NCBI RefSeq assembly: GCF_024679095.1
Contig: NC_066522.1
Span: 6,463,749-6,527,748, forward strand
DNA: 64,000 nucleotides
Direction of reading: 5' to 3'
DNA from: Eriocheir sinensis
Lineage: Eukaryota > Arthropoda > Malacostraca > Decapoda > Varunidae
Both the position numbers and the translations under genes were made by a program. The notes under the pieces were generated by a model. It ran no database searches and was not told where the DNA came from. It was given only the letters and a program-made list of their open reading frames with translations. Numbering within the stretch: the stretch's first letter is position 1; the number at the start of each line of letters is the position of its first letter. Shown piece after piece: positions 1 to 12,696 of this stretch.

Positions 1-84
1 GAATTTGTAATGAGATATATGTACAAAATACACATAAAATAATGTAAATTTATATGAAAATATATATACAAATGCACATAAAAT
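1..84 (-). repeat. 45-bp AT satellite, inverted orientation (partial block)
   Basis: The window opens inside an A-rich block, about two monomers reading as the reverse complement of the T-rich unit (ACACATAAAATAATGTAAAT type). It ends at about 84, where the strand reads directly from ACATAAAA into TTTTGTATATC. No gene signal is visible. Confidence 0.85.
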
Positions 85-855
85 TTTGTATATCTATTTT
101 CATGCAAATTTAATTACTTTGATGTATTTTTGTATATAGTTTTATACAAATTTACGTTATTTTTTGTGCATTTTGTATATTTATATTTATACAAATACAC
201 ATTCTCTTATTGGTATTTTGTTTATTTATATTTATACGAATTTACATTATTTTATGTGTATTTTGTATACATTTTTGATTCGTATTTACTTAATTTTATT
301 TGTATTTTGTATATATATATTTATAGAAATCTACGTTATTTTATGTGTATTCGTATATATATTTTGAAACAAATTTACATTGTTTTATATGTTTTTTGCA
401 TATCTATTTCAATACAAATTTACCTTATTGTATGTGCATTTTGTATATTTATTTTAATACAAATTCAAATATTTTATGTGTATTTTGGTATATATAATTA
501 AAAAAAAAAAGCATTATTTTATAGGTATTTTGCATCTTAGTTTTCATATAAATGTACATTATATTATTAATATTCTGTGTATATATTTTGATACGATTTT
601 ATATTATACTATTTGTGTTTTGTATATATTTTTTTATACATATTTTCATTATTTAATGTGTATTTTTTATATATATTTTATTCAAATTAACGTCATTTTA
701 AGTGTATTTGTTTATATAATTTCATTCAAATTTACATTATTTTAAGTGTATTTTGTATATGTATTTCAATACAAATTTACCTAATTTTATGTGTATTTTG
801 TATATTTATTTTCACACAAATTTAAATTATTTTTGTGTTTTTTGTATATACATAT
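84..855 (+). repeat. 45-bp AT satellite, T-rich orientation
   Basis: About 17 monomers in T-rich orientation. They carry the diagnostic variants in higher-order order: CACATTC at about 198, CTACGTTATT at about 331, CCTTATTG at about 422, then a GCATTATT variant of the usual TGCGTT monomer at about 511. The block is the left arm of a long inverted duplication whose other arm is about 5528-6440. The same stretch recurs in direct orientation at about 52906-53700. Apparent 90-120 residue reading frames are translations of the stop-poor monomer and are not genes. Confidence 0.88.
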
Positions 856-1305
856 AGAGTAAATTTCTATGAAAATATATATTCAAAATACATATAAAAT
901 TATGTAAATAAGTATAAAAATATATATATATCAAATACACCTAAAAAAATGAAAATTCGTATCAAAATAAATAAACAAAATTCCGATAAAAGAAATTTAT
1001 ATAAAACTATATACAAAAATACACAGAAGTAATTAAATTTGTATGAAAATATATACAAACTTCACACAAAATCAGCTAAATTTGAATTGAAATATATATA
1101 CAAAATACATGAAATAAAGTAAATTTGTATCAAAATATTTATACAAATACACATATAATAACGTAAATTTGTATGAAAATATATAAACAAAAAACACATT
1201 AAATAATGAAAATACGTATAAAAAATATGTACAAAATACACATATAATCATGTAATTCGTATCAAAATAAATAAACAAAATACCAATAAAATAATATAAA
1301 TTTGT
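855..1305 (-). repeat. 45-bp AT satellite, inverted orientation
   Basis: A-rich monomers starting at the recurrent junction GAGTAAATTTCTATG (also near 5650, 12700 and 43277). Up to about 988 it mirrors 5528-5650. A second breakpoint follows at about 988, after CCGATAAAAGAA, where a different monomer (ATTTATATAAAAC) is abutted. It ends at the junction containing TGAGTAAACGTGTATG. Confidence 0.85.
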
Positions 1306-2380
1306 ATGAGTAAACGTGTATGTTGCATATTTTTTCAATACAAATTTACCTTATTATATACGCATTTTGTATATTAATTTTAATATAAATTTAATTATTC
1401 GATGCGTATTTTTGTATCTGTATTTTTATAAACATATGCTTTATTTTTTGGGCATTTTGCATCTTTATTTTCATACAAATTTACATTATTTTATTGATAT
1501 TCTGCTCATTCATTTTGATACGAATTGACATTGTTCTCTGTGTATTTTGTATATATTTTTCATACAAATTTACGTTATTTTATGTGTATTTGCTTATATA
1601 TTTTGACACAAATTTACTTTATTTTATGGGTATTTTGTATATACATTTCAAAAGCAATTTACCTAGTTTTATGTGTATTTTGTATATCTGTTTTCATGCA
1701 AACTCAAATTATTTCTATGTCTTTTTGTATATATTTTAATACAAAATTTAGTTATTTGTATTTTGTAAATTTATTTTCATTCAAATATATATTATTTTAT
1801 TGGTGTTTTGTTGATTTATATTGATACGAATTTACATTATTTTATATGTACTTTGTATATATATTTTTATACGCTTTTACATTATTTAATATTTATTTTG
1901 AATATATATTTTTATACAAATTCATGGTATTTTATGAGTATTTGTATATATATTTTATATAAATTTACATTATTTTATGTGTATTTTGTACATATATTTT
2001 TTTACAAATCTACCTTATTTTATGTTTATTTTGTATGTGTATTTTCTATATTTATATTTATCCAAATACACATTCTTTTATTGGTATTTTGTTTATTTAT
2101 TTTAATTCGAGTTTACTTTATTTTATGTGTATTTTGTATACATTTTTTTATACGTATTTACTTAATTTTATGTGTATTTTGTATATATATTTTTATAGAA
2201 ATCTACGTTTTTTTATTTGTATTCGTATATATATTTTGAAACAAATTTACATTGCTTTATATGTATTTTTGCATATCACTTTCAATACAAATTTACCTTA
2301 TTGTATGTGCATTTTGTATATTTATTTCAATGCAAATTTAAATATTTTATGTGTTTTTTGGTATATATATTTTTATAAGA
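1306..2380 (+). repeat. 45-bp AT satellite, T-rich orientation
   Basis: About 24 monomers, including the variants CTGCTCATTC (about 1500) and ACTTTGTATA (about 1848). The block together with the tail of the preceding one (about 985-2100) is an inverted counterpart of about 12855-13940. The part from about 1838 onward also recurs directly at about 15064-15610. It ends at about 2380, where TTTTTATAAG meets an inverted monomer. Confidence 0.86.
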
Positions 2381-3611
2381 TTACGAAAATTTGAATAAAA
2401 ATATATACAAAAAAAAATTCAATTTGTATGAAAATAGATATACAAAATACATATATAATTAGTTAAATTTGTATTTAAATATTTGTACAAAATAAACATA
2501 AAATAATGTAAATTTGTATGAAATGAAAACAAATTCACATAAAATTCGCGTCAAAATAAATAAACAAAATATCAATAAAAGAATGTGTATTTGTATGAAA
2601 ATAGATATACAAAATACACATAAAATAACCTAAATTTGTATCAAACTATATACAAAAATAAACAAAAATATTTTAAATTTGTATAAAAATAAATATACAA
2701 AATACACATCAAATTAGGTAAATTTGTATTGAAATACATACACAAAATACACATAAAATAATGTAAATTTGAATGAAAATACATAAACAAATACACTTAA
2801 AATAACGTAGATTTGTATAAAAAAAATATGTACAAAACACAAATAGAATAATGTAAAATCGTATCAAAATAAATACACAGAATATTAATAAAATAATGTA
2901 AATTTGTATGAAAATAAAGAAGCAAAATACCCATAAAATAACGCATTTATAAAAATAAATATACCAAAATACACATCAAAAAATTAAATTTGTATTAAAA
3001 TAAATATGCAAAAACACATACAATAAGGTAAATTTGTATTGAAATAGATATGCAAAATACATATAAAACAATGTAAATTTGTTTCAAAATATATATACGA
3101 ATTCACATAAAATAACGTACATTTCTATAAAAATATATATACAAAATACACATAAAATGAAGTAAATACGTATAAAAAAAATGTATACAAAATACACATA
3201 AAAAAATGTAAATTCGTATCAAAATAAATAAACAAAACACTAATAAGAGAATGTGTATTTGTATAAATATAAATATACAAAATACACATAAAATAACGTA
3301 AATTTATATAAAACTATATAAAAAAATAAACAGAAGTAATTAAATTTGTATGAAAATATATACAAAATACACACAAAATAAGCTAAATTTGAATTGAAAT
3401 ATATATACAAAATACATGAAATAAAGTAAATTTGTATCAAAATATTTATACAAATACACATATAATAACGTAAAATTGTATGAAAATATATAAACAAAAT
3501 ACACATTAAATAATGTAAATACGTATAAAAAAATATGTAGAAAATACGCATATAATCATGTAATTCGTATCAAAATAAATAAACAAAATACCAATTAAAT
3601 AATATAAATTT
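2381..3611 (-). repeat. 45-bp AT satellite, inverted orientation
   Basis: About 27 A-rich monomers. The first 180 bases contain a distinctive variant with GAAATGAAAACAAATTCAC, also found near 43610, 45575 and 52125. The last 400 bases (about 3240-3611) match about 1000-1305 and end at the same TGAGTAAACGTGTATG junction. No gene signal. Confidence 0.86.
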
Positions 3612-5651
3612 GTATGAGTAAACGTGTATGTTGCATATTTTTTCAATACAAATTTACCTTATTTTATTTACGCATTTTGTATGTTAATTTTAATATATGT
3701 GTATTTGAATATATATTTTGATACAAATTTACATTATATGTATTTTCTATATTTATTTCAATTCAAATTTAGCTTATTTTATTTTCATACAAATTTAATT
3801 ATTTTTGTTTATTTTTGTATATAGTTTTATACAATTTTACGTTATTTTATGTGTATTTTGAATATTTATATTTATACAAGTAAACATTCTTTTATTGGCA
3901 TTTAGTTTATTTATTTTGATACGAGTTTACATTATTTTATGTGTATTTTCTATACATTTTCTTATACGTATTTACTTCATTTTATGTGTATTTTGTATAT
4001 ATATTTTTATAGAAATCTACGTTATTTTATGTGTATTCGTATATATATTTTGAAACAAATTTACATTGGTTTATGTGTATTTTGCATATCTATTTCAATA
4101 CAAATTTACCTTATTGTATGTGCATTTTGTATATTTATTGTAATACAAATTTAAATATTTTATGTGTATTTTGGTATATATATTTTCATCAAAAATGCGT
4201 TGTTTTAAGGGTATTTTTCATCTTTATTTTCATACAAATTTACATTATTTTATTAATATTCTGTGTATTTATTTTGATACTGTTTTACATTATTCTATTT
4301 GTGTTTTGTATATATTTTTTTATACATACTTACATTGTTTTATATGTATTTTGCATATCTATTTCAATACAAATTTACCTTATTGTATGTGCATTTTGTA
4401 TATTTATTGTAATACAAATTTAAATATTTTATGTGTATTTTGGTATATATATTTTCATAAAAAATGCGTTGTTTTATGGGTATTATGCATCTTTATTTTC
4501 ATACAAATTTACATTATTTTATTAATATTCTGTGTATTTTTCTATTTGTGTTTTGTATATATTTTTTTATACATATTTACATTATTTAATGTGTATTTTC
4601 TATATATATTTCATACAAATTTTCGTTATTTTAAGCGTATTTGTTTATATATTTTTATTCAAATTTACATTATTTTATGTGTATTTTGTATATGTATTTC
4701 AATAGAAATTTAACTAGTTTTATATGTATTTTGTATAAATATTTTTATACAAATTTAAATTATTTTTGTGTATTTTTTTAATACAGTTTTATACAAATTT
4801 ACAATATATTATGTGTATTTTGTATATCTATTTTCATACAAATACACATTCTTTTATTGATATTTTGTTTATTTATTTTGATGCGAATTTACATTATTTA
4901 ATGTGTATTGTGTATATATATTTTTATACGTATTTACGTCATTTCATGTGTATTTTGTATATATATATTTCTGTAGAAATCTACGTTATTTTATGTGTAT
5001 TCGTATATATATTTTGAAACAAATATACATTGTTTTATGTGCATTTTGTATATTTTTTCAATACATATTTCCCTTATTGTACGTGCATTTTGTATATTAA
5101 TTTTAATATAAATTCAATTATTCTATGTGTATTCTTGTATATGTATTTTTAAAAAAATATGCTTTATTTTATGGGTATTTTGCATCTTTATTTTCATACA
5201 AAATTACATTATTTTATTGATATTCTGTGTATTTATTTTGATACGATTTTACATTATTTTATGTATATTTTGTATATCTATTTTATACAAATGTACGTTA
5301 TTTTATGTGAATTTGTTTTCATTTCTAGAAATTTACATTATTTTATGTGTATTTTGTACATGTATTTAAGTACAAATTTAACTAATTATATGTGTATTTT
5401 GTATATCTATTTTCATACAAATTGAAATTTATTTTTTTGTTTTTTTGTATATACTTTTATTCAAATTTTCGTAATTTTATGTGTATTTTGTATATTTATT
5501 TTCCTACAAATATACGTTCTTTTATCGGAATTTTGTTTATTTATTTTGATACGAATTTTCATTTTTTTAGGTGTATTTGATATATATATTTTTATACTTA
5601 TTTACATAATTTTATATGTATTTTGAATATATATTTTCATAGAAATTTACT
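3612..5651 (+). repeat. 45-bp AT satellite, T-rich orientation
   Basis: About 45 monomers. It contains an internal tandem duplication of about 269 bp (listed separately). Two CTACGTTATT-type monomers at about 4017 and 4978 mark successive higher-order units. The right part, from about 4590, is an inverted copy of about 43280-44320. It ends at the reverse complement of the junction seen at about 855. Confidence 0.88.
4062..4600 (+). repeat. Tandem duplication, two copies of about 269 bp
   Basis: The run of six monomers from the TTGCATATC-type unit at 4082 to the one before 4351 is repeated immediately. The shared TGCGTTGTTTTA variant, with a G where other copies have an A, appears in both halves, which points to recent local duplication. 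The copies differ by only a few bases until the second is cut short at about 4536. Confidence 0.8.
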
Positions 5652-7591
5652 CTATATGTATATACAAAAAAACACAAAAAACAATTTAAATTTGTATGAA
5701 AATAAATATACAAAATACACATAAAATTAGGTAAATTTGTATTGAAATACATATACAAAATACACTTAAAATAATGTAAATTTGAATAAAATTCTATAAA
5801 CAAATACACTTAAAATGACGTTAATTTGTATAAAATATATATAAAAAATACACATTAAATAATGAAAATATATATAAAAAAATATATACAAAACACAAAT
5901 AGTATAATATAAAATCGTAGCAAAGTATATACACAGAATATTAATAAAATAATGTACATTTGTATGAAAACTAAGATGCAAAATACCTATAAATTAACGA
6001 ATTTTTTATAAAATTATATATACCAAAATACACATAAAATATTTCAATTTGTCTTAAAATAAATATACAAAATGCACATACAATAAGGTAAATTTGTATT
6101 GAAATAGATATGCAAAAAACATATAAAACAATGAAAATTTGTTTCAAAATATATATACGAATACACATAAAATAACGTAGATTTCTATAAATATATATAT
6201 ACAAAATACAAATAAAATTAAGTAAATACAAATCAAAAATGTATACAAAATACACATAAAATAATGTAAACTCGTATAAATATAAATAAACAAAATACGA
6301 ATAAGAGAATGTGTATTTGTACAAATATAAATATACAAAATGCACATAAATTAACGAAAATTTGTATAAAACTATATACAAAAATACACAGAAGTAATTA
6401 AATTTGTATGAAAATTGATATACAAAATACACACAAAATAAGCTAAATTTGAATTGAAATATATATACAAAATATATAAAATAAAGTAAATTCGTTTCAA
6501 AATATTTTTAACAAATACACATATAATAACGTAAATTTGTAAAAAAAATATATAAACAAAATACACATTAAGTAATGTAAATAGGTATAAAAAAAATATT
6601 TACAAAATACACCAATAATCAAGTCATTCGTATCAAAATAAATAAACAAAAAAATAATTAAATAATGTAAATTTGTATGAGAAAACATATACAAAATACA
6701 CATAAAATAACGTTTTAAGTTTCTATAAAAATATATGTACAAAAATGCACATAAAATTAGTTTGCATAAAAAAATATATACAAAACACACATTAGATAAT
6801 GTAAATGAGTATAAAAATATGTATACAAAATACCTATGAAATAATCTAAATTCGTATCGAGTTAAATTAAGAAAATAACAATAAAATAATGTAGTTTTGG
6901 ATGAAAAAATATATAGAAAACACACATAAAATAACCTAAATACAAATACAAATATACACATTAAATAATAAAAAATTGAATGAAATAAATACTATACAAA
7001 ATAAACATAAAATAAGGTAAATTTGTAATAAAATATATGTAAGAATACACATAAAATAATATAAATTTGTATGAAAATATATATACAAATACACATAAAA
7101 TAACATGAATTTGTATAAAATTTGTTTCAAAATATATACGAATACACACAATAAAATAACGTAAATTTTTATGAAAATGTATATATAAAATACACATAAA
7201 ATAGTTTAAATACGTAGAAAAATATATATATACAAAATACACATAAAATAATGTAAATTCGTAAAAAATTAAATACACAAAATTCCAATAAAAGAATGTA
7301 TATTTGTAGGAAAATATATATACAAAAAACAAATAAAATAACTAAAATTTGTATAAAAATATATACAAAAATACACAAAAATAATTTAAATTTATTTGCA
7401 AATAGATATGCAAAATACACATAAAGTTAGGCAAATTTGTATTGGAATACATAGACAAAACTCACATAAAATAATTGAAATTTGTATGAAAATATATAAA
7501 CAAATACTTATAAAATCACGTAAATTTGGATAAAATATATATATATACAAAATATACATTAAATATTTTAAATATGTATAAAAATATATTA
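5652..7591 (-). repeat. 45-bp AT satellite, inverted orientation
   Basis: About 43 A-rich monomers. The first about 790 bases mirror 84-855. The part from about 6975 to the end has direct counterparts at about 22590-23194 and 37575-38167 and begins the large triplicated segment. It ends at a junction made of an ATATTATATTATATAT run followed by GATATTTGCG. Confidence 0.86.
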
Positions 7592-10500
7592 TATTATATA
7601 TTTTTTTATTGATATTTGCGTTATTTATGTGTATTTTGTATATGTTTTCTCATAGAAATTTACATTACTTTATTGGTATTTTGTCTATTTATTTTGATAC
7701 GAATTACATGATTATTTGTGTATTTTTTACATTTTTTTATACGTATTTACATAATTTAATGTGTATTTTGTTTATATATTTTTATACAAATTTACGTTAT
7801 TATATGTGTATTTGTATAGGTATTTTGATACAAATTTACATTATTTTATGTATTTTGTATATATATTTCAATTCAAATTTAGCTTATTTTATGAGTATTT
7901 TGTATATCTATTTATTTTAATACAAAATCAAATATTTTATGTTTTTTCGTATTTATATTTTTATAAAAAATGCGTTATTTTATGGGTATTTTGCATCTTA
8001 ATTTTCATACAAATTTACATTATTTTTTTAATATTTTCTGTATTTATTTTGATACGATTTTACATTATTATATTTGTGTTTTGTATATATTTTTTATACA
8101 TATTTACATTATTTAATGTTTTTTTGTATATATATTTGATACAAATTTACGTTATTTTAATTCTATATGTTTATATATTTTCATTCAAATTACCATTATT
8201 TTTTGTATTTTGTATATATATTTCAATTCAAATTTAGCTTATTTTATGTGTATTTTGTATATCTATTTATTTTAATACAAAATCAAATATTTTATATTTT
8301 TCGTACTTATATTTTTATAAAAAATGCGTTATTTTATGGGTATTTTGCATCTCAATTTTCATACAAATTTACATTATTTTTTTAATATTTTCTGTATTTA
8401 TTTTGATACGATTTTACATTATTATATTTGTGTTTTGTATATATTTTTTTATACATATTTACATTATTTAATGTTTTTTTTGTATATATATTTGATACAA
8501 ATTTACGTTATTTTAATTCTATATGTTTATATATTTTCATTCAAATTTACATTATTTTTTGTGTATTTTGTATATGTATTTCAATACAAATTTACCTATT
8601 TTTATATGTTTTTTGTACATTTATTTTTATACAAGTTTATATTATTTTTGTGTATTTTTGTATATAGTTTTATACAAATTTACGTTATTTTATGTGTATT
8701 TTGTATATCTATTTTCATACAAATACACATTCTTTTCATGATATTTTGTTTATTTATTTTGACACGAATTATAATTATTTAATGTGTATTTTGTATATAT
8801 ATTTCTATAGAAATCTGCGTTATTTTATGTGTATTCGTATATATATTTTGAAACAAAAATACATTGTTTTATGTGTGTTTTGCATATTTTTTCAATACAA
8901 ATTTACCTTATTGTATATGCATTTTGTATATTAATTTTAATACAAATTTGACTAATCTATGTGTATTTTTGTAAATGTATTTTTATAAAAATATGCTTTA
9001 TTTTATGGGTATTTTGCATATTTATTTTCATACAAATTTACATTATTTTATTGATATTCTGTGTATTTATTTTGATATGTTTTTACATTATTGTATGTGT
9101 ATCTTGTATATATATTTTATATAAAATGTATTTGTTTTCATTTCATACAAATCTACATTATTTTATGTGTTTTTTGTACATGTATTTAAATACAAATTTC
9201 ACTAGTTATATGTGTATTTTGTATATCTGTTTTGTATGTATATTTTCATAGAAATTTACTCTATTTTATGAGTATTCGTATATATATTTTGATACAAACT
9301 TACATTATTAATGTGTATTTTGCATATCTATTTCAATACAAATTTACTTTATTGTACGTGCATTTTGTATATTTATTTTAATACAAATTTAATTATTTTA
9401 TATGTTTTTTTGTATATATATTTTTATGCAAATATGCGTTATTATATGGATATTTTGCATCTTTATTTTCATACAAATTTACATTATTTTATTGATATTC
9501 TCTTTATTTATTTTGATACGATTTAACATTATTCTATGTGTTTTTTGTATATATATTTTTTTATACATATTTACATTATTTAATGTTCATTTTGTATATA
9601 TATTTTATCCAAATTTACATTATTTTATGTGTATTTATTTATATATTTTCATTCATATTTACATTATTTTATTTATTTTTTGTATATATATTTTTCTACG
9701 TATTTAAATTATTTTATGTGTATTTTGTATATACATTTTCATAAAAAAATTACGTTATTTTATTGTGTGTATAAGTATATATTTTGATACAAATTTTATA
9801 CAAATTCATGTTATTTAATGTGTTATTTAATGTATATTTTCATACAAATGTATATTATTTTATGTGTATTTTTTCATATATTTCATTACAAATTTACCTT
9901 ATTTTATGTTTATTTTGTATATTTATTTCATTCAATTTTAAATTATTTTATGTGTATATTTGTATTTGTATTTAGGTTATTTTATGTGTATTTTGTATAT
10001 ATATTTTCATCCAAAATTACATTATTATATTGGTATTTTCTTAATTTAATTCGATACGAATTTAGATTATTTCATAGGTATTTTGTATACATATTTTTAT
10101 ACTCATTTACATTATCTAATGTGTGTTTTGAATATATATTTGTATGCAAATTTATTTTATGTTCATTTTTGTACATATATTTTTATAGAAATTTGCGTTA
10201 TTTTATGTATATAGTTTTATATAAATTTACGTTATTTTATGTGCATTTTGTATATTTATATTTATACAAATACACATTCATTTATTGGTATATTGTTTAT
10301 TTACATTTATACGATTTTACATTATTTTATGTGTATTTTGTATACATTTTTTTACACGTATTTACTTAATATTATGTGTATTTTGTATATGTATTTTTAT
10401 AGAAATCTACGTTATTTCATGTGTATTCGTATATATATTTTGAAACAAATTTACATTATTTTATATGTATTTTGCATATCTATTTCAATACAAATTTACC

Positions 10501-12696
10501 TTATTGTATGTGCATTTTGTATATTTATTTTAATACAAATTCAAATATTTTGTGTATTTTGGTATCAATATTTTTATAAAAAATTTTATAGGTATTTTGC
10601 ATCATAATTTTCATACAAATTTACATTATTTTATTAATATTATGTGTATATATTTTGATACGATTTTACATTATTCTATTTGTGTTTTGTATATATTTTT
10701 TTATACATATTTACATTATTTAATGTGTATTTTGATTATATATTTCATACAAATTTACGTTATTTTAAGTCTATATGTTTATATATTTTCATTCAAATTT
10801 ACATTATTTTTTGTGTATTTTGTATATGTATTTCAATACAAATTTACCTATTTTTATATGTTTTTTATACATTTATTTTCATACAAGTTTATATTATTTT
10901 TGTGTATTTTTGTATATAGTTTTATACAAATTTAGGTTATTTTATTAATATTATGTGTATATATTTTGATACGATTTTACATTATTCTATTTGTGTTTTG
11001 TATATATATTTTTTATACATATTTACATTATTTAATGTGTATTTTGATTATATATTTCATACAAATTTACGTTATTATATGTGTATTTGTTTATATATTT
11101 TCTTTCAAATTTACATTATTTTATATGTATTTTGTATATGTATTTCAATACAAATTAACCTAATTTTATGTGTATTTTGTATATTTCTTTTCATACAAAT
11201 TTAAAATATTTTTGTGTATTTTTGTATATAGTTTTATACAAATTTAGGTTATTTTATGTACGGATTTACATTATTTAATGTGTGTTTTGTATATATATTT
11301 TTATCCAAACTTACTTTATTTTACGTTCATTTTTGTATATGTTTTCTCATACAAATTTACATTATTTTATTGATATTTTGTTTATTTAGTTTGATACGAA
11401 TTACATGATTATATGTGTATTTTGTACATATTTTTTATACGTATTTACATTACTTAATGTGTATTTTGTTTATATATTTTTAAAAAAAATTACGTTATTA
11501 TATGTATTTTTATAAATATTTTGATACAAATTTACATTATTTTATGTAATTTCTATATACATTTCAATTCAAATTTAGCTTATTTAATCTGCATTTTGTA
11601 TATCTATTTTCATACGAATTTAATAACTTCTGTGTATTTTTGTATATTGTTTTAAAAAAATTACGTTATTTTATGTGTATTTTGTATATTTATATTTATA
11701 CAAATACACATTCTTTTATTGGTATTTTGTTTATTTATTTTGATACGAGTTTACATTATTTTATGTGTATTTTGTATACATTTTCTTATACGTATTTACT
11801 TCATTTTATGTGTATTTTGTATATATATTTTTATACAAATCTACGTTATTTTATGTGAATTCGTATATATATTTTGAAACAAATTTACATTGCTTTTTAT
11901 GTATTTTGGATATCTATTTCAATACATATTTACCTTATTGTATGTGTATTTTGTATATTTATTTTAATACAAATTAATTTTTTCATGTGTATTTTTGTTT
12001 ATATATTTTTATAAAAAAATGCGTTATTTAATGGGTATTTTGCATCTTTATTTTCATACAAATTTACATTATTTTATTAATATTCTGTTTATTTATTTTG
12101 GTACAATTTTACATTATTCTATTTGTGTTTTGTATATATTTTTTTTATACAAATTTACGTTATTTTAAGTGTATTTGTTTATGTATTTTCTTTCAAATTT
12201 ACAGAATTTTATGTGTATTTTGTATTTGTATTTCAATACAAATTTACCTAAATTTATGTGTATTTTGAATATTTATTTTCATACAAATTTAAATTATTTT
12301 TGTGTATTTTTGTATATAGTTTTATACAAATTTATGTTATCTTATGTGTATTTTGTATATTTATTTTCATACAAATACACATTCTTTTATTGACATTTTG
12401 TTTATTTATTTTGACGCGAATTTACATTATTTAATGTGTATTTTGTATATATATTTTTATACGTATTTACATCTTTATTTTCATTATAAATCTGCCTTAT
12501 TTTAAGTTTATTTTTATCTCTATTTTCATTCAAATTCAAATCATTTTATGTGTATATATTTATTTGTATTTACGTTATTTTATGTGTATTTTCTATATAT
12601 ATTTTCATTCAAAATTACATTATTTTATCGGTATTTTGTTCATTTATTTCGATACGAATTTATAATATTTTATGTGTATTTTCTATACATATACAT
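7592..12696 (+). repeat. 45-bp AT satellite, long T-rich block
   Basis: About 113 monomers without an orientation flip, one of the longest uninterrupted blocks. It is the T-rich part of the triplicated segment: the stretch to about 10700 matches about 23195-25697 and 38168-40900, and the remainder to 12696 matches about 40900-43276. It includes a local 354-bp tandem duplication. The monomer at about 9979, GGTTATTTTATGTG after TTGTATTTGTATTTA, is a useful marker of all three copies. Confidence 0.88.
7850..8560 (+). repeat. Tandem duplication, two copies of about 354 bp
   Basis: The sequence around AAAAAATGCGTTATTTTATGG at 7966 is repeated with an offset of about 354 bp (about eight monomers) at 8320. 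Both halves include the unusual CAATACAAAATCAAATATT-like and TTTTTAATATTTTCTG variants. The paralogous positions near 23570 and 38540 have a single copy, so this duplication is specific to this locus. Confidence 0.8.
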
